Source: Baffinella frigidus (Eukaryota > Cryptophyceae > Cryptomonadales > Baffinellaceae). From it: a stretch of 12,797 nucleotides of DNA. The stretch spans positions 264,140 to 276,936 of the forward strand of contig MU646325.1 in assembly GCA_026770585.1 (NCBI GenBank), written 5' to 3'. Position numbers and translations under genes: made by a program. The notes beneath the pieces were generated by a model, which was not told the origin of the DNA, searched no databases, and was given only the letters and a program-made list of their open reading frames with translations. This document shows positions 5,915 through 12,151 of this stretch, one piece after another (the stretch's first letter is position 1; each line of letters starts with the position of its first letter).

Positions 5915-6915
5915 ACAACTATCAGTGACGCAGCGCTTGCCAACCTTGCAGTGAACGACGAAGCGTCAACTGCGGAGGCAGGGGGCATCGAGGCGGTGCT
6001 GGCGGGGATGGGGGCACACGGGTCGATCGCGGGGGTGCAGGAGCAGGGCTGCTTTGCGCTTGGCAACCTTGCAGGGAACGAGGAGAACGAAGCGGCGATT
6101 GCGGGGGCAGGGGGCATCCAGGCGGTTGTGGCGGGGATGCGGACACACGGGTCGAGCCAGGGGGTGCAGGTGGAGGGCTGTAAGGCGCTTCGGAACCTTG
6201 CAGAGAACAACGACTTCAAGACGGCGATTGCAAGGGCAGGAGGTATCGAGGCGGTGGTGGCGGGGATGAGGGCACACGAGTCGAGCCAGGGGGTGCAGGT
6301 GGAGGGCTGTAAGGCGCTTCGGAACATCGCTCTGAACGACGAGAACAGGACGGCGATTGCTAGTGCCGGAGGCATCGAGGCGGTGGTGGTGGGGATTGGG
6401 GCTCACACGCTAATCGTGCAAGTTCAGGAGTCGGGCTGCGCTGCACTTGGGAACCTTTCATTCAACAACACCGAGAACAAGATAGTGATTGCGAGGGCAG
6501 GGGGCATCGAGGCGGTGGTGGCTGGGATGGGGAGGCACAGGTCGATCTCGGGAGTGCAGCAGAAGGGCTGCTGGGCGCTTGCGAACCTTGCAGTGGAGGC
6601 GGTCAACAAGACAGCGATTGCGAGGGCAGGGAGACAGCGATTGCGAGGGCAGGGGGTATCGAGGCTGTGCTGGTGGGGATAGAGGCACACCCGACGGTCG
6701 CGGGGGTTCAGCAGACGGGATGTAGGGCGCTTCGGAAGCTTGCATCCAACAACGACGCAATCAGGACGGCGGTTGCAGGGGCAGGGGGCATCGCGGCGGT
6801 GGTGGCGGGGATGGGGGTGCACACGCTTATCTCGGGAGTGGAGAAGGAGGGCCGCTTGGCGCTTAAGATCCTGCGGGCAGAGGGCATCGAGACGGTTGGG
6901 CGGGGCTCCGTGTAG
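5915..6915 (+). pseudogene. Armadillo-repeat protein gene, frameshifted
   Basis: The frame opens after a stop at 5912 and enters in mid-repeat (AALANLAVNDEA), so the 5' part is missing or lies in an upstream exon; ACTATCAG ending at 5925 could be an acceptor. Then come about seven 43-residue repeats of the pattern AGGIEAVVAGMRAHESSQGV, QVEGCKALRNLAENNDFKTAIAR. This is an armadillo-type repeat (three short helices; protein-binding superhelix), of the Gly-Gly-Ile-class arrays common in protists. At 6610-6654 a 23-bp tandem duplication shifts the frame, which ends at 6680-6682. The original repeat pattern resumes in another frame (GGIEAVLVGIEAHPTVAGVQ) and runs to a stop at 6913-6915. The last repeat is shortened (LALKILRAEGIETVG). 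There is strong G/C third-position bias. The partner is unknown. Confidence 0.8.
6610..6654 (+). other. 23-bp tandem duplication causing the frameshift
   Basis: GACAGCGATTGCGAGGGCAG plus GG occurs at 6610-6631 and again at 6633-6654, with a period of 23. Since 23 is not a multiple of three, the repeat frame is lost. The repeat pattern on the two sides fits together exactly if one unit is discounted, which points to a recent slippage event or an assembly error. Confidence 0.9.
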
Positions 6916-6983
6916 GGTGGAGGAAAACATTTATGAATCAAGGATAGAGACTATCACGCCTCTGCCAAGCCTTCCGTGGAGGG

Positions 6984-7070
6984 TATCCTCAAGTGGCGAG
7001 TAGCCTATTACACTCCTTCGTAGGCCTACGAGAACATGTAGGGGCCTACGACCTGCTGGGGTCAAATATG
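6984..7070. mobile_element. Family 2 fold-back element, degenerate copy
   Basis: Starts TATCCTCAAGTGGCGAGTAG and later reads GACCTGCTGGGGTCAAATAT then GCCCCCTC, parallel to the family 2 interior ACCTGCC...GGTCAAATTTGACCC. The right terminal repeat is not evident. The centre carries GTAGGCCTACGA and TAGGGGCCTACGA. Nothing else is recognised between 6916 and 7203. Confidence 0.6.
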
Positions 7071-7203
7071 CCCCCTCCATGAACGGCGCCCCCCCCCCTC
7101 CTGAAAAGCGCTCTTCCTCAAACGTACTCACACACCAGGCTACGCAGACATTCTTACTTTCCTAAAAAACTATGAGGCAACTGTCTTTGGCCTGACAATC
7201 GCG

Positions 7204-7324
7204 TACAGGGGTACCTCGCTCATAAGAAACTGCCTCCCCCCCAGGACCACCATAGGGCCCTAGACGTAGCCCTACTGTAGGGTCCTAGGAGGAGACGGTT
7301 TATTATGAGCGAGGTACCCCTGTA
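7204..7324. mobile_element. Family 1 MITE-like palindrome, copy H
   Basis: TACAGGGGTACCTCGCTCAT on the left and ATGAGCGAGGTACCCCTGTA on the right, bounded by TA. The interior core (CCAGGACCACCATAGGGCCC ... CTACTGTAGGGTCCTAGG) is in inverse order relative to the other copies, as expected for insertion in the opposite orientation. Confidence 0.92.
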
Positions 7325-7537
7325 GGTCTGCGCTCAAGCAGCTGCAGGGTGCAGGGTACATGTACAGGGTGGGGTGTCTCTCTCTGCGGCTGGGCATGCG
7401 AGCGGCAATGAGAAGTCGTGGGAGAGAAGCGGCGCTGCAATGCGAAGTCATTGACTGAGAAGACATTGAGCAATCATGGCGCTCTTCACCCAATGGCTCC
7501 AATGTCTGCCGAGGCGGGCCTAAGTTGACATTAGCTG

Positions 7538-7686
7538 TCAACTTTGCCGAAAGAGTCCTCACAGCCCCAGGTAACTAAAGTTGCCCTCTTTCGGCAAAGT
7601 TGATCGTGTTCCTAAAGTTGTCCTCTTTCAGCAAAGTTAACCGTGTTCCTAATGTTGTCGTCTTTCGGCAAAAGTTGATCGTTTTC
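7538..7686. repeat. 37-bp tandem repeat (3 units) with an inverted partial unit
   Basis: Units starting at 7576, 7613 and 7650 share TAAAGTTG, CTCTTTCGGCAAAGTT and CGTGTTCC, spaced exactly 37 bp apart. TCAACTTTGCCGAAAGAG at 7538-7555 is the perfect reverse complement of 7586-7603, so a strong 18-bp stem can form. GTTGACA (7524-7530) and TGTCAAC add a small second inverted pair. Confidence 0.9.
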
Positions 7687-7759
7687 TTCAGTCGAAGGTG
7701 ATGCGGTTTGGCGTCCGGTAGTTGACGTCGATGGTCCTGCGACGGGATCTTTGTGTCAG

Positions 7760-7864
7760 TATCCCTCAAGTGGCGAGTGGGTCAAATTTGACCTCCAAGA
7801 GGTCCTAGGCAGGTCCTAGGGCCCTACGGCAGGGCGTATGAGCCTACTGAACACTTAAGGAATA
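7760..7864. mobile_element. Family 2 fold-back element, copy 1 of cluster
   Basis: Bounded by TATCCCTCAAGTGGCGAGTG and the inverted end GAACACTTAAGGAATA. It contains GAGGTCCTAGGCAGGTCCTA and CCCTACGGCAGGG. Read on the opposite strand it aligns along its whole 105 bp with 8019-8124. Confidence 0.85.
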
Positions 7865-7873
7865 TATGCGACC

Positions 7874-7974
7874 TATCCTTTAAGTGGACATGGCGTCATA
7901 TTTGTCCCTCCACAGGTCTTAGGCTCCTACGTATGCCCTACGGTGCGTGTTGGCTACTGGCCACTGAAGGGATA
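7874..7974. mobile_element. Family 2 fold-back element, copy 2 of cluster
   Basis: TATCCTTTAAGTGGACATGG on the left and GGCTACTGGCCACTGAAGGG then ATA on the right form diverged terminal inverted repeats. The interior (CTCCTACGTATGCCCTACGG) is the most diverged of the three neighbours. Confidence 0.75.
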
Positions 7975-8018
7975 TACGTTCCATAGCAGTTATCCACGTA
8001 CCACACGCCGTGTGGCCA

Positions 8019-8124
8019 TATCCCTTAAGTGGCGAGCAGGCTCATACGCCCTACCGTAGGGCCCTAGGGACCTGCCCAGGACCTCTTGGAGGTCAATGTT
8101 GACCCCCTCGCCACCTGAGGGATA
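8019..8124. mobile_element. Family 2 fold-back element, copy 3 of cluster
   Basis: TATCCCTTAAGTGGCGAGCA at one end and CGCCACCTGAGGGATA at the other; the core is GCCCTACCGTAGGGCCCTAG. It is the best-preserved member and aligns with the reverse complement of 7760-7864. Its last two bases (TA) are also the flanking TA of the next family 1 element. Confidence 0.88.
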
Positions 8125-8243
8125 CAGGGGTACCTCGCTAATAAGAAAACGTCTCCCCTCAGGGCCCTACAGTAGGCCTATACCTAGGGCCCTATGGTAG
8201 TCCTAGGGGGTGGGCGGTTTCTTATGAGCGAGGTACCCCTCTA
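8123..8243. mobile_element. Family 1 MITE-like palindrome, copy I
   Basis: TACAGGGGTACCTCGCTAAT on the left and TATGAGCGAGGTACCCCTCT then A on the right, with the standard core between. One base in the left arm (CTAATAAG) and one near the right end (CCCCTCTA) break the pairing, so this copy has started to decay. Confidence 0.9.
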
Positions 8244-8280
8244 TGGCGCACACTGCATCCCAGAGAGACGTATGCCCAGC

Positions 8281-8362
8281 CACAGAGAGAGAGACTGATG
8301 GAGGGAGGGAGAGAGAGAGCGAGAGAGAGAGCGAGCGGGAGAGAGAGAGATACCGAGAGGGA
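8281..8362. repeat. GA microsatellite
   Basis: GA-rich purine tract with GCGA and GGGA interruptions, 40 bp past a family 1 copy. The join GTATGCCCAGCCACAGAGAG at about 8271-8290 recurs inverted at about 7379-7400. Confidence 0.95.
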
Positions 8363-8470
8363 GAGAAACGTTTTAAAAATGCCGACACGGCCGCCATGTA
8401 TGCAACCTTGAAATTTTGGCAACACGCCTTCTGGCACGCGCGGGTGTGAGCGGGGTTAGATTAGGAGTTC

Positions 8471-8667
8471 TCTCTCTCTCTCTTTCTCTCTCGCTCTCAT
8501 GCGCGCTCTCTGTCTCTGTCTCAGTCTCAGTTTTAGTCTCTCACACACTCTCTCTCTCTCCTGCTCTCTCTCTCTCTCTCTCTCTCGCACACACACACAC
8601 ACTCTCTCTCTCTCTCTTGCGCGCGCTCTCTCTCGCTCTCTCGCTCTCTCTCGCTCTCTCTCTCCTG

Positions 8668-8698
<31 letters not shown>

Positions 8699-8699
8699 T
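8471..8699. repeat. CT microsatellite with CA and GCGC blocks
   Basis: Long pyrimidine tracts (CT) broken by CA runs (8588-8602), GCGCGC and TCGC. Leu/Ser-rich open frames across it are artefacts. Confidence 0.95.
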
Positions 8700-8774
8700 G
8701 GGTTGTGATCTGGAGTGGGAGTTCACCCCAAGTTGGGTCGATTTTTCAGCTTCTGCTTTTCCTTTCTGAAATAC

Positions 8775-8898
8775 TTGCCTGCCAATCACACCCAGGCACA
8801 CGGGTTACATTTTAGGCCCCTCGCCGCATGTAGAAATTGGCCTGCCGGGCACCCAGCCACAGGGGTTACATAAACTTAAGGCCCTTCGTCGATTGTGG
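8775..8898. repeat. Imperfect tandem duplication, about 62 bp
   Basis: TTGCCTGCCAATCACACCCA then GGCACACGGGTTACATTTTAGGCCCCTCG at 8775 is echoed by TTGGCCTGCCGGGCACCCAG then CCACAGGGGTTACATAAACTTAAGGCCCTTCG at about 8837. Confidence 0.7.
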
Positions 8899-9673
8899 AG
8901 TGGTGACACGCTCTGATACACATGCCTTCCGTACAATGTAGGCCCCTACAGCGTGTGGGACCATCATGTGTTGGAAGAAAACCTGTCGGGACTCACTTTG
9001 CCACGCAAGGCTGGCGGGGGGGGGTATTCAAAAGTCAATTTTCAAGGGAAAATGGTATTCCAAAGTCAATTTTAGTGAGAAAACGGCTCCAGTGGCTCCA
9101 AGGGCGACCCTGGAATACCCCACCCGAGGGCCTGGAGTGGAGTAGAGGTGCACACGGCTTCAAGTCTCACCCCCAAGAATCCCATTTGCGAGGTCCTGCT
9201 TCTGTAGGACCCAGCAACTCCAGGAGGCCCGAGGTCCTGTTTTCTTCTTATATTATTCGTGGCAAAAATCGTGGTACACACAATAGAAAGACTCACGCCG
9301 GATTCGCGTTGACGATTGTGTGGACCTCTGCGCCTACGGGTGCGGGAGGCGAAGCGGTCCATCCACTCGAGACTGGAAGAGGGGGTATTTCAAATGTGGG
9401 GTTGTCAAACTTAGTACCAGTCACGGGCAGGCTTGGTCACGTTGCTTCGATATATACGGGAGGAACGTGGCCAAACGTGATATCTGTATGAAAACTACTA
9501 CTCAGCGGTCCACGTGGACTTGTAAAGTTTTTTTTAAAAAAATAGTCACATTTCGGGCATCGAGTGGATATGACGGCGGCGGAGTAAGCACGATTACGAT
9601 TACGATTTTGTGGGCCTCTGCGCTGAGGTCCGGGCGCGGGGTGTGCGCTGAGGTCCGGGCCCGGGCGCGGGGT
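8899..9673. other. Gene-poor stretch with small repeats
   Basis: A frame of 189 codons (8922-9491) is present but has no recognisable domain and contains repeated DNA, so I do not call it. TATTCAAAAGTCAATTTT (9025-9042) recurs as TATTCCAAAGTCAATTTT (9056-9073); GGTATTCCA there has an inverted partner TGGAATACC at 9111-9119. AATAGAAAGAC at 9282-9292 and its flanks have a diverged inverted counterpart at about 9980-10045. Near 9617-9670 the unit TGCGCTGAGGTCCGGGC is repeated. Confidence 0.5.
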
Positions 9674-9723
9674 GCGCACCGGCATGGCGATTGAGGCGCT
9701 TTGCCCCCTTGTCCCCCAGCATC
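9674..9723. repeat. 50-bp direct repeat, copy 1
   Basis: GCGCACCGGCATGGCGATTG then AGGCGCTTTGCCCCCTTGTC then CCCCAGCATC. It matches 10064-10113 with three substitutions (94%). The pair brackets the hierarchical palindrome at 9772-9943. Confidence 0.9.
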
Positions 9724-9771
9724 CCGCTCGGGTACACAGTGACTATTCCCAGCGGTGCAACTATTCGCGCT

Positions 9772-9943
9772 GCGATCTAATCCCGCCGAGTATTCATAAT
9801 GAATACGATTTTGGTGTATCTTAAGTGGTATAAATAAGACAGTTATCTAGCTAGACTTCATTTAGAGCCTCAAGATACACCAAAATCGAATCGGAGATCC
9901 CCGAAATCGTATTCATTATGAATACTCGTCCGGATGAGATCGC
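9772..9943. repeat. Hierarchical palindrome (nested inverted repeats)
   Basis: Outer arms of 40 bp, 9772-9811 and 9904-9943, pair at 37 positions. Each arm contains its own 17-bp palindrome, GTATTCAT-A-ATGAATAC (9790-9806) and GTATTCAT-T-ATGAATAC (9909-9925). A second perfect 17-bp pair overlaps the outer one: CGATTTTGGTGTATCTT (9806-9822) with AAGATACACCAAAATCG (9872-9888). In the centre TCTAGCTAGA (9845-9854) is self-complementary, near a TATAAATA. No coding capacity is seen. It could be a fold-back element or a structured regulatory or replication site. Confidence 0.9.
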
Positions 9944-10063
9944 CTTAATCGGCATCCCGGAGAACAACCTGCGCCCGGAGGCGAAGAGGTGCACACACCC
10001 GTAACCGTAAACCCGTCTGGCGTCTTTCTATTATTGGTGGTACAAATGGTGGTACAGCGGGGG

Positions 10064-10113
10064 GCGCACCGGTATGCCGATTGAGGCGCTTGGCCCCCTT
10101 GTCCCCCAGCATC
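10064..10113. repeat. 50-bp direct repeat, copy 2
   Basis: Second copy of the GCGCACCGG...CCCCAGCATC unit. A shorter inverted relative of its GCCGATTGAGGCG part occurs on minus at about 9941-9957. Confidence 0.9.
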
Positions 10114-10132
10114 GTCGAATGAGCTGCCCCCT

Positions 10133-10418
10133 GCGTTTGGGGTTTGGGGTTTGGGGTTTTGGGTTTTGGGTTTTGGGTTTTGGGTTTAGGGTTTAGGGTT
10201 TAGATTCCAGGGTTTACGGTTTAGGGTTTAGGGTGTAGGGTGTAGGGTGTAGGGTTTAGGGTTTACGGTTTAGGGCTTGGGGTTTGCGGTTTAGGGTTTA
10301 GGGTGTAGGGTGTAGGGTTTAGGGTTTAGGGTTTGGGGGTTGGAATTTAGGGTTTAGAGTTTAGGGTTTGGGGGTTGGGATTTAGGGTTAGGGTTTAGGG
10401 TTTGGGGTTTGGGGTTGA
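10133..10418. repeat. Telomere-like array (TTTAGGG and variants)
   Basis: Variant blocks follow one another: TTTGGGG, TTTTGGG, TTTAGGG, TGTAGGG, with interspersed TTTACGG. The G-rich strand is on plus, opposite in sense to the arrays at 175-760. Multiple runs of three or more G at short spacing give strong G-quadruplex potential. TTTAGGG is the canonical plant/algal telomere unit. Confidence 0.92.
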
Positions 10419-10450
10419 GTAAATTTGGCCAGAAATCCAAGGTTGGCTAG

Positions 10451-10519
10451 CACGGCTAACCCCACACCCCGGTTTAGCCGTGTTAACACCGCTAACCCCA
10501 CATTCCCGGTTTAGCCGTG
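10451..10519. repeat. Two tandem hairpin units
   Basis: CACGGCTAA (10451-10459) pairs perfectly with TTAGCCGTG (10474-10482). A second unit, CACCGCTAA (10487-10495) with TTAGCCGTG (10511-10519), has one mismatch. Both loops read CCCCACA(C/TT)CCCGG. The unit length is 36-37 bp. Confidence 0.85.
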
Positions 10520-10639
10520 TTGCCCCTTGCAGCACACCCCATAGGAACTCACTCGTAACAACTCTTGACTGATTTCGACTGTTGACTTATTTCAGGTAGA
10601 GTGCGCTGGCCCTTGCCTAATTTGCCCGGGTGTCAGTAA

Positions 10640-10743
10640 ATCTCTCTCCCTCCCTCTCTCTCTCGTTCTCTCCCTCTGTCTGTCTGGCTGACTCTCTCTC
10701 TCTCGTGCGCGCGCGCGCTCTCTCTCTCTCTCTCTCTCTCTGC

Positions 10744-10774
<31 letters not shown>

Positions 10775-10826
10775 GCGCGCTGTCTCGCTCTCTCCTCGCT
10801 CTCTCTCGCTCTCTCTCTCTCTCGCA
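10640..10826. repeat. CT microsatellite
   Basis: Pyrimidine-rich CT tract with TCGC, GCGCGC and TGTCTG interruptions. The long Leu/Ser frame starting at 10630 is translation of this repeat. Confidence 0.95.
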
Positions 10827-10873
10827 CCTTGTGCCGTTGGTGCACAAAGACATCGCCCCTCTCCTGGCTCTTT

Positions 10874-11080
10874 GTCTCTTGTCTCTGTCTCTGTCTCTGT
10901 CTCTGTCTCTGTCTCTGTCTCTGTCTCTGTCTCTGACTCTGTCTCTGTCTATGTCTCTGTCTGCCTGTCTCTCTGTGTCTGTGTCTGTGTCTGTGTCCGT
11001 GTCTGTGTCTGTGTCTGTGTCTGTGTCTGTGTCTGTGTCTGACTCTGACTCTGTGTCTGTGTCTGCCGGTCTCTCTCTCG
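10874..11080. repeat. Hexamer microsatellite (TGTCTC then TGTGTC)
   Basis: Regular CTGTCT hexamers from about 10874 to 10975 are followed by GTGTCT hexamers to about 11070. The shift from one hexamer to the other is abrupt. Confidence 0.92.
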
Positions 11081-11190
11081 CGCCTTATGTCTCTGATGCA
11101 CGAAGACATGGCCGCGCTCCTGGCTCTCCAACAGCTGCACTGCCTCATGGTGTTGGTGCACCAAGATATCACCTCACTCCTGACCCTCTC

Positions 11191-11317
11191 TTCCTCTCTC
11201 TCTCTCTCTGTCTCTCTGTCTCTCTGTCTATCTGTCTCTCTGTCTCTCTGTCTCTCTGTCTCTCTGTCTCTCTGTCTCTCTGTCTCTCGCACGCTCTCTC
11301 TCTCTCTTTCTCTCTCG
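11191..11317. repeat. Octamer microsatellite (TGTCTCTC)
   Basis: TCTCTCTG octamers repeat about ten times between 11200 and 11290, ending in CT runs before the last copy of the 48-52-bp unit. Confidence 0.9.
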
Positions 11318-11390
11318 GACCTTATGACGCTGATGGACGAAGACATCACCGCGCACCTGACTCTCCAACAGACGCGCTGCTTCCGCCGGC

Positions 11391-12151
11391 GTCATATTCC
11401 CCTGCAAAAACGCACCACACCAATTTTCTCGTCAAACCTTCATTTCACCACAAGAAAATATTCAGAACCGTTCAGTCGTCATATTTCCCTGAACAACCAC
11501 ACCGATTTCCTCGTTACCCCGACAACGGCATATTGCCCTGAAGAAAAGCACCACACCAATTAACCCTGAAACCAGCATTTCCCCATAAGAAAAGAATCAG
11601 AACGGTTCAGGCGTCACATTCCCCTGCAGGCAAGCACCAACGATGTTCAGAGCCCGAAAACGGCATTTCATCAGGAAAAGCCACATCGAGAGCCCCGAAA
11701 CTGTCATGTTTCCCTGAAAAATCACCACGTTGAAGAACCACATCGATTAACGCCAAAACCTTCCTTTCCCCACACGAAAAAAAATTCAGAACCGTTCAGG
11801 CGTCAGATTGCCCTGAATAGAAGAACGATACCGATTAACCCTGAAACCGTCATATGCCCCTGAACAACCAGCACCCCGAAACCTTCATTTGTCCATCAAG
11901 AAAATAACGAGGACGATTCAGGCGTCACTTCCCCCTGCAGAAAAGCGGCAACAATGTTAAGAACCCGAGACCGTTGTTTCCCCATGACAAGCCACATTTT
12001 GAGAGCCCCGGAAGTGTCATTCCACCCTGAAGAACCGCATCGTTGTTAACAACCCCGAAACCTTCATCCCCCCCTGAAAACCCAGAACGTGTTCAGCAAC
12101 CCCAGAACCGTCATTTCACCCTGGACAATCACAACGATTTCAAGAACACCG
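11391..12151. repeat. Minisatellite, about 17 degenerate monomers
   Basis: Monomers of roughly 35-55 bp, each opening with CGTCATTT/CGGCATTT/CTTCATTT, then CCCCTGAA, then an A-rich part with CACCACACCGATT, and often closing with CCCTGAAAC or GTTCAGG. A subtype ending CAGAACCGTTCAGG is monomer 2, 5, 9 and 12 in the order read, suggesting a higher-order unit of three to four monomers. No coding frame spans it. Confidence 0.8.

Larger units (their letters stand above)
10827..11371 (+). repeat. Four dispersed copies of a 48-52-bp unit between microsatellites
   Basis: Copies at 10827-10872, 11083-11134, 11143-11190 and 11320-11371 share CCTTATG, TGATGCACGAAGACATC and CTCCTGGCTCTCCAACAG. Translated on plus they give LVPLVHKDIAPLLAL, LMSLMHEDMAALLALQQ, LMVLVHQDITSLLTL and LMTLMDEDITAHLTLQQ. 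The last three share one frame (11087-11563); the first is in another. The amino-acid pattern is better kept than expected for random drift, but the frame is otherwise Ser/Leu microsatellite. It could be a decayed coding repeat or a minisatellite unit into which microsatellites expanded. Confidence 0.6.

Noticed and set aside
5902-6941. Minus-strand Pro/Ala/Cys-rich frames opposite the armadillo gene
   Set aside because: They are antisense shadows of the 43-residue repeats. The plus frame alone gives a known repeat pattern.
8922-9491. 189-codon open frame on plus
   Set aside because: No domain recognised. It includes directly repeated DNA (9025/9056) and competing open frames on both strands, so a chance frame in GC-rich DNA is more likely.
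10630-11541. 303-codon Ser/Leu-rich open frame
   Set aside because: It translates CT, hexamer and octamer microsatellites. Other frames and the opposite strand are equally open.
11391-12151. Possible CRISPR array
   Set aside because: The repeated units are degenerate and vary in length, and the sequence between them is related rather than unique. There are no cas-like genes and the context is eukaryotic.
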